A stretch of DNA of 64,000 nt from Novosphingobium silvae (GTDB lineage Bacteria > Pseudomonadota > Alphaproteobacteria > Sphingomonadales > Sphingomonadaceae): NCBI RefSeq assembly GCF_009856825.1, contig NZ_WVTD01000005.1, positions 124,001 to 188,000 on the forward strand. Reading direction: 5' to 3'. Under the pieces are notes generated by a model that saw nothing but the letters and a program-made list of their open reading frames with translations, made no database searches and was not told the origin of the DNA. The translations under genes and the position numbers were made by a program. Position 1 is the stretch's first letter; each line of letters starts with the position of its first letter. Positions 38,038 to 47,183 of the stretch are shown one piece after another.

Positions 38038-38099
38038 TTGTGTTGCAATGCGATATTATCGAATGGTAACTCAACCATCAGCAGGATTGGGGATTGGAC

Positions 38100-38660
38100 A
38101 TGCCTGAAGCCGCGTCACCTGACGGCAATACCGTCATAATCAAGAAGTACGCCAACAGGCGGCTCTACAACACCCGGTCGTCGAGCTACATCACTCTCGA
38201 TCATCTTTCCAAGATGACTCGCGAGGGGGTGGACTACAAGGTTCTCGATGCGAAGACGGGCGCCGACATCACCCATACGATCCTGACCCAGATCATCATG
38301 GAGGAAGAATCCAACGGCGAGCAGATGCTGCCGGTGAACTTCCTGCGAGAGCTCATCAGTATGTATGGCAATTCCATGCAGTCGCTGATCCCGCACTATC
38401 TCGAAGCCTCGATGGAAAACTTCCGGGCCAACCAGTCGAAGCTGGCCAAGGCGTTCGAGGACAGCCTTGGCAACAATCCGCTCGCCAAGCTGGCAGAGCA
38501 GAACATGGCCATGTTCCGCGCCGCATCCGCCGCATTCATGCCGGGTGCCGAGAAGCCTGAGACGAAGGCGCCTCCCGCGCCGGTCGATGCCGGAGACCTC
38601 TCTGCATTGCGCCATCAAATGGCGGACATACAGAAGCGCCTCGATGCGCTTGGCAAGTAA
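38100..38660 (+). CDS. phaR: Polyhydroxyalkanoate synthesis repressor PhaR
   Basis: PhaR represses phasin and its own gene and is released by PHA granules. The 186-residue protein has the conserved DNA-binding N-domain (IIKKYANRRLYNTRSSSYITL, about residues 12-32), followed by the PHB accumulation regulatory domain (LPVNFLRELISMYG..MQSLIPHYLE) and an Ala/Pro-rich tail. ATG 38100 is used; TTG 38094 is in frame. A palindrome matching PhaR sites lies just upstream. No PHA synthase gene is in the window. Confidence 0.95.
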   Translation: MPEAASPDGNTVIIKKYANRRLYNTRSSSYITLDHLSKMTREGVDYKVLDAKTGADITHTILTQIIMEEESNGEQMLPVNFLRELISMYGNSMQSLIPHYLEASMENFRANQSKLAKAFEDSLGNNPLAKLAEQNMAMFRAASAAFMPGAEKPETKAPPAPVDAGDLSALRHQMADIQKRLDALGK

Positions 38661-38680
38661 GAGCCGCTGAAGCCGCCCTC

Positions 38681-39118
38681 ATGACGCCGCGCATCCCGCG
38701 CCCGGCCGCTCGGATCATCCTGACGGATGATGCTGGCCGGGTGCTCCTCTTCCGGTTCGATCCCGCAGACCGCCCGCCATTCTGGTGCACCCCCGGCGGA
38801 GCGCTTGAACCCGGCGAGAGCTACGAAGAGGCGGCCCGTCGCGAGTTGCAGGAGGAGACCGGCATCATCGCCAATCCGGGACAGCAGGTGGCACGCAAAG
38901 TGGCGGAGTTCATCACCATCGAAGGCGTTCCGGTGGTGGCGGATGAGCGCTACTTCCGTGTCGGCCTTCCATCGGGCGCCGATCCGGAAGGGATCGATCC
39001 GAGCGGCCACACCGAACTGGAGCGCGCCGTGATGCGCAGCTGGCGCTGGTTTGATCGTGACGCGCTTGCTGCATTGCAGGAGCCCTTTTTCCCCGAGGAC
39101 CTTCTGCACCTCCTCTGA
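38681..39118 (+). CDS. NUDIX hydrolase
   Basis: The 145-residue protein has a complete NUDIX box, GGALEPGESYEEAARRELQEETGI (Gx5Ex7REUxEExGU; about residues 42-65), which binds Mg and hydrolyses a nucleoside diphosphate linked to another group. The substrate cannot be inferred. It starts 20 bases after phaR and may share its transcript. Confidence 0.9.
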   Translation: MTPRIPRPAARIILTDDAGRVLLFRFDPADRPPFWCTPGGALEPGESYEEAARRELQEETGIIANPGQQVARKVAEFITIEGVPVVADERYFRVGLPSGADPEGIDPSGHTELERAVMRSWRWFDRDALAALQEPFFPEDLLHLL

Positions 39119-39182
39119 AGGGATAGACGGCACCTTATTCCAGCGTTTGAACCTTCGCTCGAGTGCGGCTAACAGCACCGCC

Positions 39183-40742
39183 ATGAATCAGAAGACCGGT
39201 CAGACGCCCGCCATCCGCCACGCCCTCTCCACCAAGCGCGAGGACGACTTCGCGCAGTGGTACCAGGAGGTCATTTCCGAAGCCGAGATGGCGGAGGAAT
39301 CGGGCGTTCGTGGCTGCATGGTCATCAAGCCGTGGGGCTACGGCGTGTGGGAGCGTATCCAGCGCCTGATGGATGACCGCATCAAGGCGGCCGGCATCCA
39401 GAACTGCTATTTTCCGCTGTTCATCCCGCTTTCCTATTTCGCAAAAGAAGCGGAGCACGTCGAAGGTTTCGCCAAGGAAATGGCGGTCGTCACTCACCAC
39501 CGGCTGATTGGTGATGGCAAGGGCAGCCTGGTGCCCGATCCCGAAGCGAAGCTTGAAGAGCCTCTTATCGTGCGGCCCACATCGGAAACGGTGATCGGGC
39601 AGGCCATGGCGCGTTGGGTGCAATCGTGGCGCGACCTGCCGCTCATGGTCAACCAATGGGCCAACGTCGTTCGTTGGGAGATGCGTACCCGCATGTTCCT
39701 GCGAACCAGCGAGTTCCTCTGGCAGGAGGGCCACACCGCCCACGCCAACCGTGAGGATGCCGTGACAGAAACGCTGCGCGCGCTCGAAATGTACCGCGAT
39801 TTCGCGGAAGACGAGCTTGCGATGCCCGTCATCGCGGGGGAAAAGCCTGAGAACGAACGCTTTCCGGGCGCCGTCGCCACGTACTCGATCGAAGCGATGA
39901 TGCAGGACGGCAAGGCGCTTCAGGCCGGAACCTCCCACTACCTCGGCACCGGCTTTGCCCACGCCGCCGGCATCACCTTCCAGGACCGCGAAGGCACGCA
40001 GCAGTACGCCCACACCACCAGCTGGGGCACTTCTACCCGCATGATTGGCGGGCTCATCATGGTCCACGGCGACGATGATGGCTTGCGCGTGCCGCCCCGC
40101 GTGGCGCCGCATCAGATCGTCATCCTGCCGATGCTGCGTGAGACCCCCGAAGACGACGCGCTGCTGGCGTATTGCGAGGAACTGCGTCGATCGCTGACCC
40201 AGCTTTCAGCGCTGGGCGAGCCCGTGCGGGTGCTGCTGGACAAGCGCCCCGGCAAGGCTACGCAGAAGCGTTGGGCATGGGTCAAGAAGGGTGTTCCCCT
40301 CATCCTCGAGATCGGTGGGCGCGATGCTGCTGCCGGGCAAGTCTCGATGCTGCGCCGTGACCGGCTGTGGAACGATGCCGCCAAGGCTAACTTCGTGGCG
40401 ATGTCGAAAGAGGATTTCGTCGCGCGGGCTGCCGGAGAAATCGAGGATTTCCAGGCCTCGCTCCATGCAGAGGCACAGGCGCGCCGCGACGCCAACATTT
40501 CTTCCGCATCCAGCTTCGAGGAGCTTGCGGTGTTCTTCTCCGAAGACAAGCGCTACCCGGGCTGGGTCGCAGTCGAGTGGGCGCGCCCGACCGGAGACGA
40601 ACTCGAGGCAGTCGTCCAGAAGCTCAAGACCCTCAAGCTGACCATGCGCAACACTCCGCTCGAAGGCGAAGAGGCGCAGGGAACCTGCATCTTCACCGGC
40701 CGCCCGGCGGTGGAGAGGATTTACATCGCTCGTTCGTACTGA
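39183..40742 (+). CDS. proS: Prolyl-tRNA synthetase, archaeal/eukaryotic-type
   Basis: This class II synthetase charges tRNA-Pro. The 519-residue protein starts with DFAQWYQEVISEAEMAEESG-like segments, lacks the bacterial YbaK-type insertion, has motif 2 (QWANVVRWEMRTRMFLRTSEFLWQEG) and ends in the conserved C-terminal tyrosine (IARSY). These are features of the archaeal/eukaryotic ProRS group. Most alphaproteobacteria carry a shorter bacterial form, so this is a class difference worth noting. Zinc ligands in the C-terminal domain look incomplete (GTCIFTGRP). Confidence 0.93.
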   Translation: MNQKTGQTPAIRHALSTKREDDFAQWYQEVISEAEMAEESGVRGCMVIKPWGYGVWERIQRLMDDRIKAAGIQNCYFPLFIPLSYFAKEAEHVEGFAKEMAVVTHHRLIGDGKGSLVPDPEAKLEEPLIVRPTSETVIGQAMARWVQSWRDLPLMVNQWANVVRWEMRTRMFLRTSEFLWQEGHTAHANREDAVTETLRALEMYRDFAEDELAMPVIAGEKPENERFPGAVATYSIEAMMQDGKALQAGTSHYLGTGFAHAAGITFQDREGTQQYAHTTSWGTSTRMIGGLIMVHGDDDGLRVPPRVAPHQIVILPMLRETPEDDALLAYCEELRRSLTQLSALGEPVRVLLDKRPGKATQKRWAWVKKGVPLILEIGGRDAAAGQVSMLRRDRLWNDAAKANFVAMSKEDFVARAAGEIEDFQASLHAEAQARRDANISSASSFEELAVFFSEDKRYPGWVAVEWARPTGDELEAVVQKLKTLKLTMRNTPLEGEEAQGTCIFTGRPAVERIYIARSY

Positions 40743-40782
40743 GGGCTTGCCACGCCCCGCGCCGGGACTGCACAAAGGCTTG

Positions 40783-42111
40783 ATGATGCGCCTTTCCACT
40801 ACCTGCCTCGCCCTTTTCCTCGCAACCGGCGCGAGTGCTGCGCCGCCACCCGGAGAAGTGTCGCAGGAACGACTGCGCGCCGACGTTGCGCGTCTCGTGT
40901 CGTTCGGCACCCGTCACACGCTGTCCTCCGCCACCGATCCTAAGCGCGGCATCGGGGCGGCGCGTGCCTGGGCACGGCAGGAGTTCGAAAAAACGTCGAG
41001 AGCCTGCGGCGGGTGCCTGGAGATTTCCACTCCCGAGACGAAGGTGACGGGCAAGCGCATTCCGCAGCCCGCCAGGATCGTCGATGTCGTGGCGGTCCAG
41101 CGCGGTACCGAGCGGCCGAATGAAGTGGTGATCGTCGAAGCCCATATCGACAGCCGGGTGAGCGACGTCATGGACGCGACCAGCGATGCTCCCGGCGCGA
41201 ACGACGACGGCTCCGGCGTAGCGCTGGTTCTGGAGGCGGCCCGCGTCCTTTCCCGGCAGAAGTTCCCGACGACGATCGTCTACGCGATCGTGTCCGGCGA
41301 AGAGCAGGGCCTCTACGGTGGAAAACTGCTCGCCGACCATGCAGCCAGGCAGGGCTGGGTGGTTAAAGCGGTGCTGAACAACGACATTGTCGGCAACTCG
41401 CGCGGGCCGGACGGCCTGGTTGACGACACCCATGTCCGCGTCTTTTCCGAAGGGCCCCGAGCGGATGCGACGGATGCGCTTCGTGCCCGGCAGCGGTCTT
41501 TCGGCGGCGAGAACGACAGCCCCAGCCGCAATCTCTCCCGCTACATCGCAGGGCTTGCGACAGACGTCCAACCCGGCCTTGCCGTCCGGCAGGTCTGGCG
41601 AAGCGACCGCACTGGCCGCGGCGGTGACCACATCCCCTTTGCGGATCTCGGCTATCCCGCCATCCGCTTCTCGGTCGCGGTCGAGAACTACGAGCAGCAG
41701 CACCAGGACCTGCGAACCGCCGATGGCATCGTCTATGGCGACACCATCGATTTCATGGACTTCCCTTATCTGGCGAAAGTGACGCGTCTGAACATAGCGG
41801 CGTTGTCGTCGCTCGCCCGCGCACCCTTGCCACCGACGCCCACTGCCGACTCGGCCGTAAAGACCTGGACTGATGTCAGCTGGAAGCCGGTCGCAGGTGC
41901 CACGCGGTACCGGGTGTGGAAGCGGCGTACCGACGCGGCGGCGTGGGAGACGCAGCCGATCGAGACGACGCCCGAAACTTCCGTCCGCCTTGACGGACTG
42001 CGGGGCGACGACTGGCTGATCGGCGTCAGCGCCGAGGCTTCCGGCGCATCCAGTCCGATCGCATCTGCCGTTCCCGGAGGCGCGTTTGCCCCGATTGCGG
42101 GGGAAGATTGA
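40783..42111 (+). CDS. Secreted M28 family metallopeptidase
   Basis: The 442-residue protein has a signal peptide (LSTTCLALFLATGASAA, cleavage about residue 19) and a di-zinc M28 peptidase domain: EAHIDSR, APGANDDGSG, SGEEQGL, LNNDIVGN and GGDHIPFADLGYPAIRF provide the five metal ligands and the catalytic Glu. A C-terminal fibronectin-III-like domain (about residues 365-425) follows. It is probably a periplasmic or exported aminopeptidase. ATG 40783 begins directly at the signal peptide. Confidence 0.9.
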   Translation: MMRLSTTCLALFLATGASAAPPPGEVSQERLRADVARLVSFGTRHTLSSATDPKRGIGAARAWARQEFEKTSRACGGCLEISTPETKVTGKRIPQPARIVDVVAVQRGTERPNEVVIVEAHIDSRVSDVMDATSDAPGANDDGSGVALVLEAARVLSRQKFPTTIVYAIVSGEEQGLYGGKLLADHAARQGWVVKAVLNNDIVGNSRGPDGLVDDTHVRVFSEGPRADATDALRARQRSFGGENDSPSRNLSRYIAGLATDVQPGLAVRQVWRSDRTGRGGDHIPFADLGYPAIRFSVAVENYEQQHQDLRTADGIVYGDTIDFMDFPYLAKVTRLNIAALSSLARAPLPPTPTADSAVKTWTDVSWKPVAGATRYRVWKRRTDAAAWETQPIETTPETSVRLDGLRGDDWLIGVSAEASGASSPIASAVPGGAFAPIAGED

Positions 42112-42146
42112 GCGCAAACGTATTGTAAAACCGGCTCTGCCGCCCC

Positions 42147-44420
42147 ATGCCGGAAAGCATGGCTAACAAGAACCGGCCCGCCCCCGGCTTGCCCACGCGC
42201 AAGCAGATCCTCGACTTCATCCAGAGCGCGTCCGAACCGGTCGGCAAGCGGGAGATTTCCCGCGAGTTCGGCCTGAAGGGCAATGAGAAGATCCAGCTCA
42301 AGGCCTTGCTCAAGGACATGGCCGAGGAAGGGCTGATCGACGGCAAGCGGACAGCCTTTCACAAGATGGGCGGATTGCCGCGCGTCACCGTTCTGCGCGT
42401 CGTCGATGTGGACGAGGGCGAGGCCATCGCCGTCCCCGATACCTGGCAGCCGGACGACGCGACCCCGCCGCCGCGCATCCGCCTGATCGAGAAGGGCCAG
42501 CGTGGGTCTGCGCTGCGGAAAGGGGACCGCGTCCTCTCGCGCACGGAAGAGAGCGAAAGCGGATGGCGCGCCTATCCGATGAAGAAGCTGGAACTGCGCT
42601 CCGAGCAGATCCTCGGCGTGGTGGAGATGGACGAGGCAGGCAAGCCCTGGCTCGCTCCGGTGGACAAGCGCATCCGCAGTTCCTCGCCCATCTCCGACCT
42701 CAACGGCTCCAAGGCGGGCGAGCTTGTGCTGGGCGAGCCGATCGGGCGCTCCGCCCGTCCGTCGGTCAAGGTCACCGAAGTTCTGGGCGAGCCGCTTGCG
42801 CCGCGGGCGTTCAGCCTCATCGCCATCCACAAGCACGGGATCCCGAACCACTTCTCGCAGGATACGCTGGACGAGGCGCAGCTTGCGGCAAAGCTGCCGC
42901 TGAGCGCTGAGCACCGGGAGGACCTGCGCCATCTTCCAATCGTTGCGATCGATCCTTCCGATGCCCGGGATCATGACGACGCGATCTGGGCACAGCCTGA
43001 CGAGGAGGGAGGCTTCGACGCCCTTGTCGCCATCGCCGACGTCTCCTTCTACGTGCGCCCGGGTGGCACGATCGACCGCGAAGCCAGACGGCGCGGGAAC
43101 TCGGTCTACTTCCCCGACCGGGTCGTGCCCATGCTGCCTGAAGTCCTCAGCGCCGATGTCTGCTCGCTTCGTTCGGGCGAGGACCGTGCGGCGATGGCAT
43201 GCCACATGAAGATCGATGCGCAGGGCCGGGTGACCGAATGGCGGTTCACCCGGGCTCTCGTGCGCATCCACGAAGTCATCGCCTACGAAGAGGCGCAGGC
43301 GCGCGTGGACGAGGATCGCGCAGAACAGCATCTCTTGAACCTCTGGGCGGCCTGGCGTGCGCTCGCGGCCGCCCGCAACGCGCGCGATCCGCTGGAGCTT
43401 GAGCTTCCGGAGCGCCGGGTCAAGCTCGACGAGCAGGGACGGATTACCGAGATCGCTATCCGGGAACGGCTCGATGCCCATCGCGTGGTCGAGGATTTCA
43501 TGATCGCCGCCAACGTCGCCGCAGCACGCGCACTCGAGGCGAAAGTCGCACCCGTCGTGTACCGTGTGCACGAAACGCCGAGCCGAGAGAAGCTGATCGC
43601 TCTCAAGGACTACCTCGCGACGTTCGGGAAGAAGCTTGCACTCGGCCAGGTGATCACGCCGGGCCTGTTCAACCGCATGCTCAAGGACATAGCGGATGAA
43701 ACCGAGAAGGCGCTGATAATGGAAGCGGTCCTGCGAAGCCAGACGCAGGCCTACTATGGACCCACCAATGCAGGACACTTCGGCCTGGCGCTCGGGTCTT
43801 ACGCTCATTTCACCTCGCCGATCCGGCGCTATGCCGACCTTCTGGTTCACCGCGCGCTGGTCGACGCATACGGCCTCGAACAGCCGAAACCAAAGGGTGC
43901 CATCCCCGCGTCGTCGGGCCTGTCCGAACGTGATCGCGAGGACCTTGGTCGCATAAGCGAGGCGATCAGCGGTTCCGAGCGGCGGGCGATGGAAGCCGAG
44001 CGCGAGACGATTGATCGTTATGTTGCAGCGTGGCTGGCAAGCCGGGTGGGAGAGGTGTTCGACTGCCGCATCACCGGCGTGCAGAAGTTCGGCTTCTTCG
44101 CGACCATCGTCAGCCTGGGGGGCGACGGGCTGGTGCCGGTCTCCACCCTTGGAGACGAGCGTTTCGGCTACGACGAGCGCGCCAGAGTGCTGGTGGGCGA
44201 GCAGACCGGTACGACCTATGCCGTCGGCCAAGTTCTCCGGCTCCGGCTTGCGGAGGCGAACCCACTGACGGGCGCGCTCAAGTTCGAGCTGGAGGAAGGC
44301 GCCGGCCGGATCGAGCCGCGAGGGCGACCGCGGCAGGCTCTTGGCAAGCGCGGCGATCATCTTGTCGGCAAGCGGGGTCGACCGGCGAACATCCGCCACA
44401 AGGGCAAGGGTAAGCGATAG
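42147..44420 (+). CDS. rnr: Ribonuclease R
   Basis: RNase R is a processive 3'-5' exoribonuclease that degrades structured RNA. The 757-residue protein has an N-terminal winged-helix region, cold-shock domains, the RNB domain with catalytic IDPSDARDHDDAIW (about residues 268-281) and a C-terminal S1 domain followed by a basic tail rich in Arg, Lys and Gly. ATG 42147 or 42159 may be the start. Confidence 0.95.
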   Translation: MPESMANKNRPAPGLPTRKQILDFIQSASEPVGKREISREFGLKGNEKIQLKALLKDMAEEGLIDGKRTAFHKMGGLPRVTVLRVVDVDEGEAIAVPDTWQPDDATPPPRIRLIEKGQRGSALRKGDRVLSRTEESESGWRAYPMKKLELRSEQILGVVEMDEAGKPWLAPVDKRIRSSSPISDLNGSKAGELVLGEPIGRSARPSVKVTEVLGEPLAPRAFSLIAIHKHGIPNHFSQDTLDEAQLAAKLPLSAEHREDLRHLPIVAIDPSDARDHDDAIWAQPDEEGGFDALVAIADVSFYVRPGGTIDREARRRGNSVYFPDRVVPMLPEVLSADVCSLRSGEDRAAMACHMKIDAQGRVTEWRFTRALVRIHEVIAYEEAQARVDEDRAEQHLLNLWAAWRALAAARNARDPLELELPERRVKLDEQGRITEIAIRERLDAHRVVEDFMIAANVAAARALEAKVAPVVYRVHETPSREKLIALKDYLATFGKKLALGQVITPGLFNRMLKDIADETEKALIMEAVLRSQTQAYYGPTNAGHFGLALGSYAHFTSPIRRYADLLVHRALVDAYGLEQPKPKGAIPASSGLSERDREDLGRISEAISGSERRAMEAERETIDRYVAAWLASRVGEVFDCRITGVQKFGFFATIVSLGGDGLVPVSTLGDERFGYDERARVLVGEQTGTTYAVGQVLRLRLAEANPLTGALKFELEEGAGRIEPRGRPRQALGKRGDHLVGKRGRPANIRHKGKGKR

Positions 44421-44441
44421 ACTTCGGAGCTGCCGCGAAGG

Positions 44442-44897
44442 CTAGCTCAGCCGTTCGATCGCTTCCGCATCGAGCCCGCCCGGCACGACGAAGACGGGGC
44501 AGGTCATGTGGGCCATGCCGGCGCCGGTGAAGTGCGCAACCAAGGGTCCGGGGCCGCCTTCGCGTGCCGCGCCGAGAACCAGCGCCGAGACTTCGGGATG
44601 CTCCTCGAGGTACTTGCGCACCACCTTGATGTCTTCGCCCACGCGCACGGAGATGACCGGCATCTTCGCTCCTTGAGACAGGAGATTGCCTGCGGCCGCC
44701 GTCACGAGGGTTTCGGCTCTCGCGCGCGCCTCTTCCTCAATCGTGGCCTGCACGCCGGCAAAGGCGTTGAACGGTTGAGGCGGAACGAGCGCGAGAAGGT
44801 GCAACGCTCCCTCTGTCTTGGCCGCGCGGCGCGCCGCGAACTGAAGCGCGATCAGCGCTTCGTCGCTTTCGTCGACAATTACCAGGTAGACGCGCAT
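44442..44897 (-). CDS. Universal stress protein (UspA family)
   Basis: The 151-residue single-domain protein starts with [16 protein letters not shown] and ends with PVFVVPG, the UspA fold edges. The ATP-binding Gx2Gx9G(S/T) motif is only partly kept ([17 protein letters not shown]), so nucleotide binding is uncertain. It is convergent with rnr and divergent from the PDH operon. Confidence 0.88.
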   Translation of the reverse strand: MRVYLVIVDESDEALIALQFAARRAAKTEGALHLLALVPPQPFNAFAGVQATIEEEARARAETLVTAAAGNLLSQGAKMPVISVRVGEDIKVVRKYLEEHPEVSALVLGAAREGGPGPLVAHFTGAGMAHMTCPVFVVPGGLDAEAIERLS

Positions 44898-45067
44898 TGG
44901 CCGTTCCTCTCCGTCGGGCTTATCGATACGCGAAAGCTGCGGCGCAAGCCACTACCGTTGCGAAAAAAGAAACTGCGAGGCGCTTGTGCGCAAGCGTCAA
45001 CTTGTCCAAGGAAGGGCCAAATATCTTTTCCGACCTCCCCCGGACAACAAGGAACGCGATAGTTTCC

Positions 45068-46408
45068 ATGCCCATCGAGATCAAGATGCCCGCCCTGTCC
45101 CCCACGATGGAAGAGGGCAAGCTGGCCAAATGGCTGGTCAAGGAAGGCGACACCGTCTCGTCCGGCGACATCATGGCCGAGATCGAGACAGACAAGGCGA
45201 CCATGGAGTTCGAAGCGGTCGACGAAGGGACGATCGGCAAGATCACCGTTCCCGAAGGAACCGAGGGTGTGAAGGTGGGAACGGTAATCGCCATCCTTGC
45301 AGGCGAGGATGAAGACGCCTCTTCGATAGAAGCTTCGCCCAAGGCAGAAGAAGCTCCCGCCAAGCCTGCGGCTCAGGACACGCCCAAGGCAGAGGCCAAG
45401 GCCGAAGCGCCGGCTTCTGCGCCTGCTCCTGCTCCGGCGGCCGAACCCAAGGCTAAGGTAGCGCAGCAGGAAGGCCGCGTCGTCGCCTCTCCGCTGGCCC
45501 GGCGCATCGCGTCCACCAAGGGTGTCGATCTTGAAGGCCTGACGGGCACCGGCCCGAACGGACGCATCGTCAAGGCGGACGTGGAAGCCGCGCAGCCCGG
45601 CACCGCCAAGGCGAAGGCGGCGGCACCTGCAGCCACTGCGGACGGCGCAGTGTCGGCAGCCAAGCCCGAGACGGTGGAGATGGCCGCGGAAACCCGTGCT
45701 CTCCTCGACGATCGCATCCCGCACACGGTCGACAAGCTTTCGGGCATGCGCAAGACCATCGCGCGCCGCCTCACGCAGTCGATGCAGGAAGCGCCCCACA
45801 TCTATCTCACCGTGGACGTGCGCCTCGACAAGCTGATGGCGATGCGTGCCGAACTCAATGCGGCTCTCGAGAAGCAGGGCGTCAAGGTTTCGGTCAACGA
45901 CATGCTGATCAAGGCGCTTGGCCTTGCTCTGGTAGATGTGCCGGAATGCAACGTGACATTCGCCGGAAGCGAACTGATCAGGTATTCGCGCGCCGACGTC
46001 TCCGTCGCGGTATCGATCCCGAACGGCCTCATCACCCCGATCGTCCAAGACGCCAACGGCAAGTCGTTCTCGGCGATCGCCAAGGCCACCAAGGATCTTG
46101 GGAAGCGCGCCAAGGAAGGCAAGCTCAAGCCGGAGGAATACCAGGGCGGCACCGCCTCGATCTCCAACATGGGCATGATGAGCATCAAGCAGTTCACCGC
46201 CGTGATCAACCCGCCCCAGTCGACCATCCTCGCCATTGGTGCAGGCGACAAGCGTCCGTGGGTCATGCCAGACGGGCAGCTGGGAGTAGCGACGATCATG
46301 ACCGCGACCGGCAGCTTCGATCACCGTGCCGTTGACGGCGCCGACGGCGCACGCCTGATGGCCGCGTTCCGCGAGTACGTCGAGAACCCGCTCGGCATGG
46401 TCGCCTGA
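45068..46408 (+). CDS. pdhC: Pyruvate dehydrogenase E2, dihydrolipoamide acetyltransferase
   Basis: E2 is the core of pyruvate dehydrogenase and transfers acetyl from lipoyl to CoA. The 446-residue protein has one lipoyl domain with the lipoylated lysine in [10 protein letters not shown] (about residue 43), an Ala/Pro linker, the E1/E3-binding domain ([15 protein letters not shown]) and a catalytic domain ending in the HxxxD motif [16 protein letters not shown] 45068 ([14 protein letters not shown]) is the standard start. It leads an operon with two thioesterases and lpdA. E1 subunits are not in the window. Confidence 0.95.
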   Translation: MPIEIKMPALSPTMEEGKLAKWLVKEGDTVSSGDIMAEIETDKATMEFEAVDEGTIGKITVPEGTEGVKVGTVIAILAGEDEDASSIEASPKAEEAPAKPAAQDTPKAEAKAEAPASAPAPAPAAEPKAKVAQQEGRVVASPLARRIASTKGVDLEGLTGTGPNGRIVKADVEAAQPGTAKAKAAAPAATADGAVSAAKPETVEMAAETRALLDDRIPHTVDKLSGMRKTIARRLTQSMQEAPHIYLTVDVRLDKLMAMRAELNAALEKQGVKVSVNDMLIKALGLALVDVPECNVTFAGSELIRYSRADVSVAVSIPNGLITPIVQDANGKSFSAIAKATKDLGKRAKEGKLKPEEYQGGTASISNMGMMSIKQFTAVINPPQSTILAIGAGDKRPWVMPDGQLGVATIMTATGSFDHRAVDGADGARLMAAFREYVENPLGMVA

Positions 46409-46409
46409 G

Positions 46410-46796
46410 ATGGATCCCGAGGCCGGTGATCTGGTCATCCGCGTCACCGCGATGCCAACCGACCTCAATCCCTATGGCGGCGTCTTCGGTGGCTGGTTGA
46501 TGAGCCAGCTCGCACTTGGCGCCGCCTCTCTGGTAACCCGCCGCACCGGCCACAAGGCCGTTGTCGTCGGCGCGACCGACTTCACTTTCCCCGGTGTCAT
46601 GGTCGTTGGCGACGAGCTTAACGTCTATGCGCAGATCGCCCGCGTCGGCCGCACCTCGCTTACGGTGGCAACGCGGGGCTTCGGTCGTGCACGGGCGAGC
46701 GAGGCGCAGGTGGAAGTCGCAGCAGGGACGTTCACCTTCGTCACTCTCGACGAGAACGACCGCCCCCGGCGCGCCGTGGCAGAGATTGCAAGTTGA
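46410..46796 (+). CDS. Acyl-CoA thioesterase-like hotdog protein, active-site variant
   Basis: The 128-residue hotdog-fold protein resembles YciA-type acyl-CoA thioesterases but has VFGGWLMSQLALGAAS where active members have IFGGWLLSHMDQGAG; the catalytic Asp is replaced. It starts one base after the E2 stop and its stop overlaps the next gene's TTG start. It may be inactive and pair with the neighbouring active copy as a heteromer (inference). Confidence 0.85.
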   Translation: MDPEAGDLVIRVTAMPTDLNPYGGVFGGWLMSQLALGAASLVTRRTGHKAVVVGATDFTFPGVMVVGDELNVYAQIARVGRTSLTVATRGFGRARASEAQVEVAAGTFTFVTLDENDRPRRAVAEIAS

Positions 46797-47179
46797 ATAG
46801 AATGATACAGGATTATGAACCCGTCATCCGGGTCACCGCCATGCCGGCGGATGCGAATGCCTATGGCGACATCTTCGGCGGCTGGCTGCTGAGCCACATG
46901 GACCAGGGCGCCGGCCTCATCGCCGCGCGGCATTCGCGCGGCCGGGCGGTGACCATCGCCCTCGACGGCATGAAGTTCCACAAGCCGGTGAAGGTTGGCG
47001 ACGAAGTCAGCGTCTACGGCGAGTTGCTCAAGGTCGGCCGCACCTCGATGGTGATCCGCATCGAGGCCTTCCGGCGTGACCGCTTTGCGGAAGATCAGGT
47101 GAAAGTGACCGAGGCGGTCTTCACCTTCGTGGCGATCGACGATGCGGGCAAGCCCCGCGCAATCGAACAGGAGAGTTGA
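46793..47179 (+). CDS. Acyl-CoA thioesterase (YciA-like hotdog)
   Basis: The 128-residue protein has the intact YciA signature YGDIFGGWLLSHMDQGAG with catalytic Asp (about residues 25-42), then RAVTIALDGMKFHKPV and VGDEVSVYGELLKVGRTS. It hydrolyses acyl-CoA; placement between PDH E2 and E3 suggests control of acetyl-CoA or free CoA. The start is TTG 46793, which gives a TTGA overlap with the previous gene; ATG 46802 is an alternative. It is about as long as its upstream paralogue and clearly a tandem duplication of it. Confidence 0.88.
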   Translation: MNRMIQDYEPVIRVTAMPADANAYGDIFGGWLLSHMDQGAGLIAARHSRGRAVTIALDGMKFHKPVKVGDEVSVYGELLKVGRTSMVIRIEAFRRDRFAEDQVKVTEAVFTFVAIDDAGKPRAIEQES

Positions 47180-47183
47180 TTCA

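Noticed and set aside
41766..44399. An 877-codon open frame on the minus strand opposite rnr
   Set aside because: Shadow of ribonuclease R; composition is rich in Arg/His/Asp repeats typical of antisense frames.
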